From assembly GCF_000576595.1 (NCBI RefSeq), contig NZ_AWSA01000002.1:1-64000 (forward strand): 64,000 nucleotides of DNA. The letters are read 5' to 3'. The stretch's first letter is position 1; every line of letters starts with the position of its first letter. The DNA is from Intrasporangium oryzae NRRL B-24470. GTDB taxonomy: Bacteria > Actinomycetota > Actinomycetes > Actinomycetales > Dermatophilaceae. This document shows positions 16,372 to 25,130 of this stretch, one piece after another. The position numbers and the translations under genes were made by a program. The notes under the pieces are model-generated. The model saw only the letters and a program-made list of their open reading frames with translations, searched no databases and was not told where the DNA came from.

Positions 16372-16704
16372 ATGGCAAAGCAGACCATCGTGACCCTGAC
16401 CGACGACATCGACGGGACAGAGGCCGTCGAGACGGTCGCGTTCAGCATCGACGGGGTCGCCTACGAGATCGACCTCAGCGAGAAGAACGCCGCCACGCTG
16501 CGGAGAGCGCTCGCCCCGTACATCTCCAGAGCGAGGACGGCGGGGAGCTCACGCCCTCCCGCCCAGTCGTGGGTGGCCGTTCCGGCAGTGGGCCAGTCGC
16601 GCACCGCACTCATCCGGGCCTGGGCCGCCGCCCAGGGACTCACCGTCCCGGCCCGCGGCAGGATCCCGCAGTCGGTCGTCACCGCCTACGACGCCGCGCA
16701 CTGA
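16372..16704 (+). CDS. lsr2: Lsr2-family nucleoid-associated protein
   Basis: A 110-residue H-NS-like xenogeneic silencer of actinobacteria. The N-terminal dimerisation domain reads TVTLTDDIDG-type (IVTLTDDIDGTEAVETVAF) and is followed by VAYEIDLSEKNAATLRRAL. The C-terminal DNA-binding domain shows IRAWAAAQGLTVPARGRIP, where the RGR hook enters the minor groove of AT-rich DNA. The length is typical. The start is ATG at 16372. It is divergent from the metal ATPase. Confidence 0.93.
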   Translation: MAKQTIVTLTDDIDGTEAVETVAFSIDGVAYEIDLSEKNAATLRRALAPYISRARTAGSSRPPAQSWVAVPAVGQSRTALIRAWAAAQGLTVPARGRIPQSVVTAYDAAH

Positions 16705-16862
16705 CGCGTTCAGCAGGACTCACGGGGCGATGAGAACGGAGGCCGCCCGGACCAGAACGACGGGCCCTTCAGGCGCCCGCTGCAGCCCCTCGGTCGCCTT
16801 CCGGCTCTGCGCCTTTGCCCATGTACCCCTGGCAGCGCCCATCCCGGTGCGACGATGGTGAG

Positions 16863-18284
16863 ATGCAGCTGGTTGAGATCCAGGCCGCTCCACTCGAGAA
16901 ACTCGCGCAGCTGCTGGCCCCCGAGGCGGCAGAGCGGTTCATGGCGACGGCCGAGCGCGCCCGTCAGCTGCTCGCCGGTCGCGTCGTGTGGAACGTCAAC
17001 ACGACCGCTCACGGCGGCGGTGTCGCGGAGATGCTGCAGGCCCTGCTCGCCTACGGCCGAGGCGCCGGGGTGGACACTCGCTGGGCGGTCATCGACGGCG
17101 ATCCCGACTTCTTCGCGATCACCAAGCGGCTGCACAACCTGCTGCACGGCTCTCCCGGCGACGGCGGCGATCTCGGTGCCGCCGAGCATGCGCACTACGA
17201 GGAAGTGCTGGCAAAGAACCTCGACGAGCTCCAGCGGCTCGTCCGCCCGGGCGACCTCGTGCTCCTGCACGACCCGCAGACGGCGGGACTCGTCGACGGC
17301 GTGCGCACAGCCGGGGCGCACGTCATCTGGCGCAGCCATATCGGTCGCGACGACGGCAACTCCGAGACCGAGCGCGGCTGGGACTTCCTCGGCGGCTACG
17401 TCGAACGTGCGCACGCCTTCGTGTTCTCGCGACAGCGGTACGTCCCCACGTGGCTGCCGCCGGAGCGGGTGCGGCTCATCGCCCCGTCGATCGACCCGTT
17501 CTCGACCAAGAACATGGTCCTCGACGACGACCATGTCAGCCGGGTGCTGCGCCGGGCCGGCCTGATCGAGGACGGCGACCGGATCGAGGCGGTGGAGTTC
17601 ACTCGGCGCGACGGCTCGCCGGGGTTCGTCCGGCGGCATCCCGACCTGCTGTCGGGCGGGGGGCCGCCCCCGAGGGGGGCGCCGCTCGTCGTCCAGGTGA
17701 GCCGGTGGGACGGGCTCAAGGACATGCCGGGCGTGCTGGGCGCCTTCGCCCAGCACGTCGCGCCGGCAGAGCCGGAGGCACACCTGATGCTGGTCGGGCC
17801 CGCGGTCTCCGCTGTGAGCGACGACCCGGAGGACGCCGGTGTCCTTGCCGCGTGCAGCGCGGTCTGGGCAGGTCTGCCCGAGCCGGTGCGCCGGAGGTGC
17901 CATCTCGCCTGCATCCCCATGGACGACGTCGACGAAGACGCGGTCATCGTCAACGCCGTGCAGCGGCACGCCACGGTCGTGGTCCAGAAGAGCCTCGTCG
18001 AGGGCTTCGGGCTCACCGTCACCGAGGCGATGTGGAAGGGCCGCCCCGTGGTCGCGAGCGCCGTCGGCGGGATCCAGGACCAGATCACCGACGGCGAGGA
18101 GGGGCTGCTGCTGCCGGACCCGACGGATCTCGAGGGGCTGGGCGACCGGATCCTGCGCGTACTCGGTGACCCGGACCTGCGCGAGCGCCTCGGAGCGAGA
18201 GCCCACGAACGGGTCCGGAAGGACTTCCTCGGCGACCGCCACCTCATCCAGTACGTCGACCTGTTCGGCGACCTCGTGACCTGA
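16863..18284 (+). CDS. GT4-family glycosyltransferase, trehalose-synthase (TreT)-like
   Basis: A 473-residue GT-B retaining transferase. N-terminal features are VVWNVNTTAHGGGVAEMLQ, WAVIDGDPDFFAITKRLHN, and HDPQTAGL. The C-terminal half has VQVSRWDGLKDMPGVL, the donor-site VQKSLVEGFGLTVTEAMWKG, and AVGGIQDQI. This pattern fits trehalose glycosyltransferring synthases, which join an NDP-glucose to glucose. Another glucosyl acceptor is possible. The ATG at 16863 is chosen because homology starts there. An upstream in-frame ATG (16815) would add 16 residues. Confidence 0.82.
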   Translation: MQLVEIQAAPLEKLAQLLAPEAAERFMATAERARQLLAGRVVWNVNTTAHGGGVAEMLQALLAYGRGAGVDTRWAVIDGDPDFFAITKRLHNLLHGSPGDGGDLGAAEHAHYEEVLAKNLDELQRLVRPGDLVLLHDPQTAGLVDGVRTAGAHVIWRSHIGRDDGNSETERGWDFLGGYVERAHAFVFSRQRYVPTWLPPERVRLIAPSIDPFSTKNMVLDDDHVSRVLRRAGLIEDGDRIEAVEFTRRDGSPGFVRRHPDLLSGGGPPPRGAPLVVQVSRWDGLKDMPGVLGAFAQHVAPAEPEAHLMLVGPAVSAVSDDPEDAGVLAACSAVWAGLPEPVRRRCHLACIPMDDVDEDAVIVNAVQRHATVVVQKSLVEGFGLTVTEAMWKGRPVVASAVGGIQDQITDGEEGLLLPDPTDLEGLGDRILRVLGDPDLRERLGARAHERVRKDFLGDRHLIQYVDLFGDLVT

Positions 18285-18329
18285 CGCGCGCGAGGCACGG
18301 TCGGCCGGCTCCGCCGGACGCGGTGGCCG

Positions 18330-18635
18330 TCAGTCGGTGACCTTGCTCGCCGCGTTCCGGTAGTCGAGGTCGTGGTAGTCGGGATGCCTCGCGATCCACG
18401 CATGGACGAACGGACAGACCGGGAGCACCGCCAGGCCGAGGCCCCGGACGTGGTCCAGGGCGCCGCGGACCAGCCGTCCACCGACGCCCTGCCCCTCGAG
18501 CGAGGCGTCCACCTCGGTGTGCGTGAAGACGATGAGCGTGTCGGTCTTCTGGTATGCCGCGAAGCCGAGCACCTCGCCGTCACGGACGATCTCATAGCGG
18601 CCCCGCTCCGGGGCGTCGATCACCTGCAGGTCCAT
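18330..18635 (-). CDS. GNAT N-acetyltransferase-like protein (YidJ/NATD1 type)
   Basis: A 101-residue mini-GNAT. It contains GRYEIVRDGEVLGFAAY, the acyl-CoA loop VDASLEGQGVGGRLVRGALD, and the end LAVLPVCPFVHAWIARHPDY. These small acetyltransferases are widespread and lack firm substrates. The start is ATG 18635 with AAAGGA upstream. It lies 75 bp downstream of the pirin gene on the same strand and might be read through with it. Confidence 0.85.
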   Translation of the reverse strand: MDLQVIDAPERGRYEIVRDGEVLGFAAYQKTDTLIVFTHTEVDASLEGQGVGGRLVRGALDHVRGLGLAVLPVCPFVHAWIARHPDYHDLDYRNAASKVTD

Positions 18636-18710
18636 CAGGGTCCTTTCGGTCACTGGGTCATCCTTGGAGGAGGGCCCGACGGGGTCAACCGACGGACCGC
18701 AGCCTCCGGC

Positions 18711-19472
18711 TCATGCGTCGAGGGTCGCATGCATCTCCCACACGAGGATCTCGGCCGGCTCGGTGGCGGTGACCTGCTGACCGCCGGTGGCCGTGAAGCG
18801 CACCGAGTCACCGGTCTCGAGCGGTCCGGCGCCCTCGAGAGCGACCGATCCACGCGGGACGAACAGGTGCATGAAGGGCGCCTCAGGCAGGCGCACGCTC
18901 TGGCCGGGAGCCAGCCGAGCGGCATACAGGGCCGCGTGGCGGTTCTTGATCCGGATCGCCGCCTCGTGGCGTGCCAGGCCCGACGCGACGGGGACGAGGC
19001 CGCCCTGGAGCAGCTCGTCGTCGATCTCGAGCTGCTCGTAGCCGGGGGTGATACCCGGCTCGTCGGGCACGACCCACATCTGGACGAAGTGCACCGGGTC
19101 CTGGTGGACCTGCCCATCGAGGCGCCACGAGTCGTTCTTCTCCGAGTGGAGGATCCCCGTCCCGGCACTCATCCGCTGGGCGAGGCCGGGGTAGATGACC
19201 CCGTTGTGGCCCGTGGAGTCCTGGTGGACGAGCGAGCCCTGGAGCACCCACGTGACGATCTCCATGTCACGGTGCGGGTGCGTGTCGAAACCGGTGCCGG
19301 GCTTGACGACGTCGTCGTTGTTGACGAGGAGCAGCCCGTGGTGGGTGTTGGCCGGGTCGTAGTGCTGGCCGAAGCTGAAGGAGTGCTTGCTGTCGAGCCA
19401 GGCGATCCGGGTCTGGTAGCGGTCCGCGGCGCGGCGGACGTCCACCTGTGGGGTCAGCAGGGTCGCGCTCAT
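18711..19472 (-). CDS. Pirin family protein
   Basis: A 253-residue bicupin. The metal-binding cupin has FDTHPHRDMEIVTWVL (His-His) and MSAGTGILHSEKND with its His/Glu ligands. The second cupin ends GDSVRFTATGGQQ. Bacterial pirins act as quercetinases or as redox- and electrophile-responsive proteins, and are often induced by stress. The start is ATG 19472 behind GAAGGA. It is divergent from a MarR gene with two palindromic sites between them, the standard layout for a MarR regulator and its target. Confidence 0.9.
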   Translation of the reverse strand: MSATLLTPQVDVRRAADRYQTRIAWLDSKHSFSFGQHYDPANTHHGLLLVNNDDVVKPGTGFDTHPHRDMEIVTWVLQGSLVHQDSTGHNGVIYPGLAQRMSAGTGILHSEKNDSWRLDGQVHQDPVHFVQMWVVPDEPGITPGYEQLEIDDELLQGGLVPVASGLARHEAAIRIKNRHAALYAARLAPGQSVRLPEAPFMHLFVPRGSVALEGAGPLETGDSVRFTATGGQQVTATEPAEILVWEMHATLDA

Positions 19473-19572
19473 CTGGGGTCCTTCCATGGTGCGGCGGTCG
19501 TCGGAAGTCGTCGGAGGCCGTAGGACGTCGTCGGAGTGGTCAGGTGTTCTGATGGCGGAGACGGTCTTTTTA

Positions 19573-19618
19573 GGTGACGTGTCACCGACATGATGGTGGC
19601 AACTTACATGACATGTCA
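19573..19618. promoter_or_regulatory. Two MarR-type palindromic operators
   Basis: GGTGAC-GT-GTCACC (19573-19586) and TGACATGTCA (19609-19618) share the core TGAC-(R)T-GTCA. Their centres are 34 bp apart. Both lie between the divergent pirin and MarR genes, and the second overlaps the -35 region of marR. This suggests autoregulated control of both directions. Confidence 0.6.
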
Positions 19619-19630
19619 ACTATTCCCCCG

Positions 19631-19636
19631 TAGAGT
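19631..19636 (+). promoter_or_regulatory. -10 box (TAGAGT) of a leaderless marR transcript
   Basis: TAGAGT ends 7 nt before the GTG at 19644. No Shine-Dalgarno site is present. Confidence 0.5.
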
Positions 19637-19643
19637 GGGCCGC

Positions 19644-20111
19644 GTGGACGTCAAGGACCCGTGGCTGAGCACCGAGCAGCAGAGTGTGTGGCGGCAGTGG
19701 CTCCAGGTGAACGCCCGGCTCCAGGCCGAGCTCCACCGCGGCCTGCAGGCCGACTCCGGGCTGTCGCTCCCCGACTTCGAGGTGCTCGTCCAGCTGACCG
19801 ACACCCCGGCAGGCCGGGTCCGGGTCACCGACCTCGCCGACGCGCTCGAGTGGGAGCGCAGCCGCGTCTCCCATCACATCAAGCGCATGGAGCGCCGGGG
19901 GCTCGTCGGCCGCGAGGAGTGCGCCGAGGACGGCCGGGGCGCTTTCGTCGTCATCACACCGGAGGGCCGCGCCGCGATCGAGCGGGCCGCGCCCGCGCAC
20001 GCCGCGACGGTGAAGAGCCTCGTCTTCTCGACGCTGACCGACGAGGAGCTGACGAGCCTCGCCGCGATCACCGCGAAGGTGGCCGACCGGCTGGCCGCCG
20101 GTCACGCCTGA
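19644..20111 (+). CDS. MarR family transcriptional regulator
   Basis: A 155-residue winged-helix repressor of family length. It shows LSLPDFEVLVQLTDTPAGRV, the recognition helix region LADALEWERSRVSHHIKRME, and the wing RRGLVGREECAEDGRGAFVVIT. No sensing Cys pair is obvious (one Cys, in REECAED). The GTG at 19644 is chosen because a TAGAGT -10 box sits 7 nt upstream, giving a leaderless start. The ATG at 19590 would place the start inside the operator region. The likely target is the divergent pirin gene. Confidence 0.9.
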   Translation: MDVKDPWLSTEQQSVWRQWLQVNARLQAELHRGLQADSGLSLPDFEVLVQLTDTPAGRVRVTDLADALEWERSRVSHHIKRMERRGLVGREECAEDGRGAFVVITPEGRAAIERAAPAHAATVKSLVFSTLTDEELTSLAAITAKVADRLAAGHA

Positions 20112-20238
20112 GCGGGCCGGCGTCCGTGGCCGGAATCCCGGGAAGGGACCGGCCGGAGGCGGACGGGGGCGTACCTTGTTCGCAGTGAGGGACCGGCTGG
20201 GGTCCCGACCCCCGTAGAGGACGGGAGGTGTGCCTGAG

Positions 20239-21981
20239 ATGGCACGACCACTCCTGCTCGCCGTCGACCCGGACTTCGAGAGCCTGTCCCGGATCGAGGC
20301 GGAGCTCGGCCGTCGGTTCGGCAGCGACTACCGCGTCCGGGGCGAACTCGACGCGACCGCGGCCCTCACCCAGCTCGAGCGCGCGGCCGAGCGTGGCGAC
20401 CCGGTGGCCCTGGTCCTCGCCGATCCCTGGCTCCCCGACCTCCCGGGCGCCGCGCTGCTCGGCCGCGTTCGGACGCTCCACCCGGACGCGGGCCGGGCCC
20501 TGCTCGTCCCGTGGGGCGCCTGGGCCGACCGGCGCACCGCGGAGGAGATCCTCCGCGCCATCGCGCACGGGGAGATCAGCTACTACGTCCTCAAGCCGTG
20601 GACCTCCCCCGACGAGCTGTTCATCCGGACCGTCGGCGAGTTCGTGCAGGCGTGGTCGCGAACCGTGCCGGGCGTGAACCGGGAGGTGGTCGTCGTCGGC
20701 GCGGCGCGAGACCCGCGGGGCCACGATGTGCGAAGCCTGTTGACGCGCAACGGGATCCCGCACGCCTACCTCGACCGCGGAACGGTCGAGGCGACCGACG
20801 TCCTCACCCGCATCGACGCCCCGTCGCCCGATAGCGCGACCGGACCGATGGTCGTGTGGATGCCGGCCCTCGGCGGGACGCTGCTGGTGGACCCGACGGA
20901 TGCGGAGATCTGCGGCGCCTGGGGCATCCGCACGGACCTCTCGGACATTCCCGCCGAGGTCGATCTCGTGGTCGTCGGCGCGGGACCCGCCGGCCTCGCA
21001 GCAGCCGTCTACGCGTCGTCCGAGGGGCTGTCGGTGCTCTGTGTGGAGGAGCGCGCACTCGGCGGGCAGGCCGCGACGAGCTCGCTCATCCGCAACTATC
21101 TCGGCTTCTCCCGCGGGCTGAGCGGAGCCGAGCTGGCCCAGCGCGGCTTCCAGCAGGCCTGGGTGTTCGGGGCGTCCTTCCTGCTGACCCGCCGCGTCGC
21201 GAGCATCAGTCCCGTGCAGGACGGCTTCGCGGTCGCGGTCGAGGGCGCGGGCGAGGTCCACGCCCGGGCCGTCGTGCTCGCCATGGGCGTCGCCTACCGC
21301 CGCCTCGGCATCCCGGACCTGGAGGCGCTCAGCGGTTCGGGCGTGTACTACGGCGCGAGCGTCTCGGAGGCCCACGGCCTCAAGGGCGCCCGGGCGGTGA
21401 TCGTGGGCGGCGGCAACTCCGCCGGGCAGGCCGCCCTCCACCTCAAGAGGTATGCCGCTCACGTGACCATCGTCATCCGCACCCCCGACCTCTCCAGCAC
21501 CATGTCGCGTTACCTCATCGACGAGATCGAGTCGAGTGACGAGATCACGGTCGTGCCCAACGCCGAGGTGGTCGGGGGGACGGGCGAGGGCTGGCTGCGC
21601 GAGATCACGCTGGCCGACAGGGACATGGGGACGGAGCACTCCCTGGCGGCGGACGCGCTGTTCGTCATGATCGGTGCCGAACCGCACACCCAGTGGCTGC
21701 CCGGCGAGGTGCTGCGCGACCAGCGGGGCTTCCTCGTCACCGGCGCGGAGGTCACCGCAGCCGCCGACTGGGAGCAGGACCGTCCACCTGCGCCTCACGA
21801 GACCTCGCTGCCCGGTGTTTTTGCCGTGGGTGACGTCCGGAGCGGCTCGGTCAAGCGCGTCGCCTCGGCCGTCGGCGAGGGCTCGGTCGTCGTGTCGGAG
21901 GTCCATGAGTTCCTCTCGCTCCAGCCGACGCGGGCGGCGGGGTCCGAGCCCACCTCCCCTGCACCTGCCGAGGGGCGCTGA
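20239..21981 (+). CDS. Fused response regulator / thioredoxin-reductase-like flavoprotein
   Basis: The product is 580 residues. Residues 1-135 are a receiver domain with acidic pocket VDPDFE, phosphoacceptor Asp62 in LADPWLP, and Lys119 in YYVLKPW. Residues 148-235 look like a Cys-less thioredoxin-fold segment. Residues 241-560 are a TrxR-type oxidoreductase with FAD motif VVVGAGPAGLAAA, NADPH motif IVGGGNSAGQAA (388-399), and the final FAVGDVRSGSVKRVAS. The redox CxxC of TrxR is missing; YYGASVSE stands in its place. The ATG at 20239 is preferred (GGGAGG 10 nt upstream) over the GTG at 20230. A class III cyclase gene follows after 6 bp, suggesting a shared signalling unit. Confidence 0.85.
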   Translation: MARPLLLAVDPDFESLSRIEAELGRRFGSDYRVRGELDATAALTQLERAAERGDPVALVLADPWLPDLPGAALLGRVRTLHPDAGRALLVPWGAWADRRTAEEILRAIAHGEISYYVLKPWTSPDELFIRTVGEFVQAWSRTVPGVNREVVVVGAARDPRGHDVRSLLTRNGIPHAYLDRGTVEATDVLTRIDAPSPDSATGPMVVWMPALGGTLLVDPTDAEICGAWGIRTDLSDIPAEVDLVVVGAGPAGLAAAVYASSEGLSVLCVEERALGGQAATSSLIRNYLGFSRGLSGAELAQRGFQQAWVFGASFLLTRRVASISPVQDGFAVAVEGAGEVHARAVVLAMGVAYRRLGIPDLEALSGSGVYYGASVSEAHGLKGARAVIVGGGNSAGQAALHLKRYAAHVTIVIRTPDLSSTMSRYLIDEIESSDEITVVPNAEVVGGTGEGWLREITLADRDMGTEHSLAADALFVMIGAEPHTQWLPGEVLRDQRGFLVTGAEVTAAADWEQDRPPAPHETSLPGVFAVGDVRSGSVKRVASAVGEGSVVVSEVHEFLSLQPTRAAGSEPTSPAPAEGR

Positions 21982-21987
21982 GAATCC

Positions 21988-23385
21988 GTGGTCGCCGGCC
22001 AGCCGACCGCCTCCGCGCCCGACCGTCGAGCGGCCGCCACCCTCGCAGGGGCCGGGGTGGCCCTCGCAATCCCTCTCCTCGGGCTGGCGCTCCTGCTCGC
22101 CAACCCGACCTGGGATGCGATGTGGCAGCACCATCCTGCGCACTTCTGGCTCGTCCTCGTCGCTGCGCTCCTCAGCGCCGTCACGGCATACGGCACCGGC
22201 GAGGCCGCGTCCCGGCGCGGCGACGCGCGCGTCATGCTCGTGTCCCTGGCCTTCCTCTCCGCGGCGGGCTTCCTGGCACTGCACGCGCTCGCGACGCCGA
22301 AGGTCCTCCTCGACGGCACCAACCCCGGGTTCAACCTCGCCACCCCGGTCGGGATCGCCATCGGATCCCTGTTCGCCGCGGGCTCGACCGGGCCCATCGA
22401 CGGTCCACGGTCGGTCCGGGCGATGCGAGTGGCCCGGCGCCTTCGGGTCGCGCTCGTCGTCGTCCTGCTCGGCTGGGCGGTCTTCTCGCTCCTGCGCCTG
22501 CCGCCCCTCGATGCGGGCGCCGGACCCGAGCGCACCTCGGGCTTCATGGTCCTCCTCGCCGTGGCGGCGACGCTGCTCTACGCCTGGTCGGCGGCGGCGT
22601 ACGTCGTGCTGTGGCGGCGCCGCCGCGGCCTCATGCCCCTCGCGATGGCGGCCGCGTTCGTGCTGCTCGGCGAGGCGATGGTCGCCATCAGCCTGTCGGC
22701 GAACTGGCACTACAGCTGGTGGGAGTGGCACCTGCTCATGCTCGCCGCCTTCGTCCTCGTCGCCTGGGGGGCCCAGCTGCAGTGGCACGAGGAGCGCTTC
22801 TCGGGCCTCTACCTGGACGAGACGGTCTCCGGCACGAGGGAGATGAGCATCCTCTTCGCCGATCTCCAGGGTTTCACGACCTTCTCCGAGGACCACGAGG
22901 CCGAGCAGGTCACCTCCATGCTCAACGACTACTTCGACGTGGCGGTACCGGCCGTCGTCAAGCGACACGGCGGTGAGGTCGACCGGATCATCGGCGATGC
23001 CCTCATGGTGACGTTCAACCGCCGTGGGGACCAACCGGACCACGCTCTGCGCGCCGCACGTGCCGCCCTCGAGCTCCAGGAGGAGACCGGACACGTCGCG
23101 GCCGCACACCCGGGCTGGCCGAGGTTCCGGGTCGGGGTCAACTCTGGGCCCGTCGCCCTGAGCCTCCTCGGCGGTGCGGGTGGCCGCACCCACACGGTCA
23201 TCGGCGACGTCGTCAACGTCGCGTCCCGTCTCGAGGGGCGGGCTCCCGTCGGCGGCGTGGCGGTCAGCGCGGCCACGCTGGACCTCCTGCCCGGTGCCCG
23301 GGTGGTGCCCCTCGGCGCCCTCGACCTCAAGGGCAGGGCCGAGCCCGTCGAGGCCTTCTCGCTCACCTCCCTGCCGACCCACTGA
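21988..23385 (+). CDS. Membrane-bound class III adenylate/guanylate cyclase
   Basis: A 465-residue protein with about seven N-terminal membrane helices (roughly residues 15-265) and a C-terminal class III cyclase domain (284-455). Metal-binding Asp292 (LFADLQGF) and Asp337 (IIGDALMVTF) are present, as are the VIGDVVNVASRLE transition-state Asn and Arg. The usual substrate-selecting Lys before IGD is Arg333 (DRIIGD), so nucleotide preference is open. The start is GTG 21988, directly after the response-regulator/TrxR fusion in an operon. The membrane part shows no recognised sensor family. Confidence 0.87.
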   Translation: MVAGQPTASAPDRRAAATLAGAGVALAIPLLGLALLLANPTWDAMWQHHPAHFWLVLVAALLSAVTAYGTGEAASRRGDARVMLVSLAFLSAAGFLALHALATPKVLLDGTNPGFNLATPVGIAIGSLFAAGSTGPIDGPRSVRAMRVARRLRVALVVVLLGWAVFSLLRLPPLDAGAGPERTSGFMVLLAVAATLLYAWSAAAYVVLWRRRRGLMPLAMAAAFVLLGEAMVAISLSANWHYSWWEWHLLMLAAFVLVAWGAQLQWHEERFSGLYLDETVSGTREMSILFADLQGFTTFSEDHEAEQVTSMLNDYFDVAVPAVVKRHGGEVDRIIGDALMVTFNRRGDQPDHALRAARAALELQEETGHVAAAHPGWPRFRVGVNSGPVALSLLGGAGGRTHTVIGDVVNVASRLEGRAPVGGVAVSAATLDLLPGARVVPLGALDLKGRAEPVEAFSLTSLPTH

Positions 23386-23421
23386 CTCCGAACCGGCTCG
23401 GGCGGTCGGGTGCAGCGGTGC

Positions 23422-23760
23422 TCAACGCTCCTGGCTGCGCTGGATCGCCTCGGCCATCCGCTTGATCCGGCGCAGCCTGGCGTCCCACGCCGAGCCGACC
23501 TCGGAGAGCTGGGCCACGGCCCGAGCGAGCTGGGCGTCGTCGACGCGGTAGCGGACCTCCCTCCCGACCGGGGTGACGCGGACCAGGCCCACGCGGTCGA
23601 GGACCGCGAGGTGCTTGGCGACGGCCTGACGCGTCACGGGCAGCCGCTCGCTGAGGCTCGTCGCCGTGCCCTCGCCCTCGGTCAGGAGCAGGTCGAGCAT
23701 GCGCCGACGGGTCGGGTCACCGACCGCCGACCAGAGATCGTCGTCGACCGCGACGGTCAT
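23422..23760 (-). CDS. ArsR family helix-turn-helix regulator
   Basis: A 112-residue winged-helix protein: DDDLWSAVGDPTRRRMLDLL, then LSERLPVTRQAVAKHLAVLD as the recognition helix, then VGREVRYRVDD as the wing. There are no metal-binding Cys pairs, so it belongs to the non-metal ArsR group that partners AHSA1 proteins. Its ATG overlaps the AHSA1 stop by 4 bp (ATGA), so it is translationally coupled as the second gene of the operon. It probably represses the operon through the palindrome at 24252-24268. Confidence 0.9.
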   Translation of the reverse strand: MTVAVDDDLWSAVGDPTRRRMLDLLLTEGEGTATSLSERLPVTRQAVAKHLAVLDRVGLVRVTPVGREVRYRVDDAQLARAVAQLSEVGSAWDARLRRIKRMAEAIQRSQER

Positions 23761-24221
23761 GGCGTGGACACCAGCCTCGTGGCATAGGCGCGAAGGCGCG
23801 GGAGGTACGTGTCCCAGCCCACCGAGTGGTCCCGGTAGTGCTCCTCGAGGACCGCGACCTCCCAGCCGCGCTCGCGGAACCCGGTCTCGGTCATCCGCAG
23901 CATCGTGCCCGAGCCGGACGGGGTGAGCTCGAAGGTCACGAGGAGCGAGTTGGCCTGTGCGGCAGCCTCTCCGTCCGGGTAGACCCATCGGAACGAGAAG
24001 CGCCGAGGCGGTCGGGCCTCGACCACGGTGATGGGCACCACCATCGCCTCGGGCGTCGTCCGATCGCCCCACGACAGCTCGCCGATCGCTCCGGGAACCG
24101 GGTCGAGATGCGCCTCGTCGGCCCACCACTCCCGGAGGTGGACCGGGCTGCTGATCACCTCGAAGACGACGTCCGGCGAGGCCTCGATGTGGATCTCGCG
24201 CTCGATGCTCCCGAACTCCAT
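23757..24221 (-). CDS. AHSA1/SRPBCC domain protein
   Basis: A 154-residue START-like protein: EREIHIEASPDVVFEVISSP, HLREWWADEAHLDPVPGAIG, FRWVYPDGEAAAQANSLLVTFEL, and HSVGWDTYLPRLRAYATRL. AHSA1-like proteins encoded beside ArsR regulators are common, and their ligands are unknown. The start is ATG 24221 with GGAGGCAGGAAG upstream. It is the first gene of a two-gene operon. Confidence 0.88.
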   Translation of the reverse strand: MEFGSIEREIHIEASPDVVFEVISSPVHLREWWADEAHLDPVPGAIGELSWGDRTTPEAMVVPITVVEARPPRRFSFRWVYPDGEAAAQANSLLVTFELTPSGSGTMLRMTETGFRERGWEVAVLEEHYRDHSVGWDTYLPRLRAYATRLVSTP

Positions 24222-24251
24222 GCTCTTCCTGCCTCCAAGGTCGGATCGTCA

Positions 24252-24268
24252 TGCAACAAGTGGTTGCA
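24252..24268. promoter_or_regulatory. Palindromic operator before the AHSA1-ArsR operon
   Basis: TGCAAC-AAGTG-GTTGCA is a perfect 6+5+6 inverted repeat starting 31 bp upstream of the AHSA1 start. It is the likely ArsR binding site. Confidence 0.55.
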
Positions 24269-24455
24269 CAACACCGTAGTTCCCTCCACGGCGGCCGGGC
24301 AACCGCGGCGTGCCGAGAAGGCGCACGTGCTGCTGGTCCCCTGCCCGCGTCCGCGGTGACGGACCGACGACGCGCCGGCCCAGCGGCATACCTCTGTTCC
24401 GTCGGTCGCCCGCTGAGCCAGACTGAGGGGAGCTGTTTCGACGGGAGGCGGATCG

Positions 24456-25094
24456 ATGACGCGGTGCGGGTGCTCGGCGGCGCACGAGCGCCGACGGATC
24501 GTCCTCACGGGTGGACCAGGTGCAGGCAAGACCGCCGTCCTCGAGATGGTCCGGCGCTCCCTCTGCGAGCACGTCAAGGTCCTGCCAGAGTCCGCCGGCA
24601 TCGTCTTCGGCGGCGGGTTCCCGCGCGAGGACGACCCCGAGTGCCGGCGCGCATCCCAGCGGGCGATCTTCCACGTGCAGCGCGAGCTCGAGGTCATCGG
24701 CGACGTCCACGGCCCGGCCATCGTGCTCTGCGACCGCGGAACCCTCGACGGCCTCGCGTACTGGCCGGGCCCATCCGAGGACTTCTGGTCCTCGACGGGC
24801 GCCGACCCCGCAGCGGAGCTCGACCGGTACGACGCCGTCATCCACCTCCGGACGCCCTCGTCGAGCCAGGGGTACAACCGGACGAACCCGCTCCGGACCG
24901 AGTCTGCGAGCGCGGCGGCGGAGATCGATGCGCGGATCCTGGAGGTCTGGGCACGCCACCCGCGCCGCTACGTCGTCGAGTCCTCGGGCCGGTTCATCGA
25001 CAAAGCGGCCACGGTCCTCACGATCCTGCACGACGAGCTGCCGGACTGCTGCTCGCGCAACCTCCCGCCCAACCCGCACCACGAGCGGCTGTAG
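24456..25094 (+). CDS. AAA_28-type P-loop NTPase/kinase-like protein
   Basis: A 212-residue ATPase with Walker A GGPGAGKT near residue 19 and a Walker-B-like block PAIVLCDRGTLDGLAYWPG. VYESAG-type spacing is seen in KVLPESAGIVFGGGFPR. Related domains occur in NadR-like and TTD14-like kinases. The phosphorylated substrate, if any, is unknown. The C-terminus has CCSRNLPPNPHHERL, a possible metal-binding end. The start is ATG 24456 with GGGAGG upstream. It is monocistronic. Confidence 0.8.
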   Translation: MTRCGCSAAHERRRIVLTGGPGAGKTAVLEMVRRSLCEHVKVLPESAGIVFGGGFPREDDPECRRASQRAIFHVQRELEVIGDVHGPAIVLCDRGTLDGLAYWPGPSEDFWSSTGADPAAELDRYDAVIHLRTPSSSQGYNRTNPLRTESASAAAEIDARILEVWARHPRRYVVESSGRFIDKAATVLTILHDELPDCCSRNLPPNPHHERL

Positions 25095-25130
25095 CCGGGC
25101 CGGCGTCCGTGTGCGCGGCAGGACCCACGT

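Noticed and set aside
16710-18242. 510-codon reverse frame over the glycosyltransferase gene
   Set aside because: Antisense shadow; the forward frame has clear GT4 motifs and the reverse none.
20068-23382. Very long reverse-strand open frame (over 1100 codons) opposite the TrxR fusion and cyclase genes
   Set aside because: Its translation is Arg/Asp/His/Gly-rich with no domain, and it mirrors two well-supported forward genes. High-GC coding often leaves such antisense frames open.
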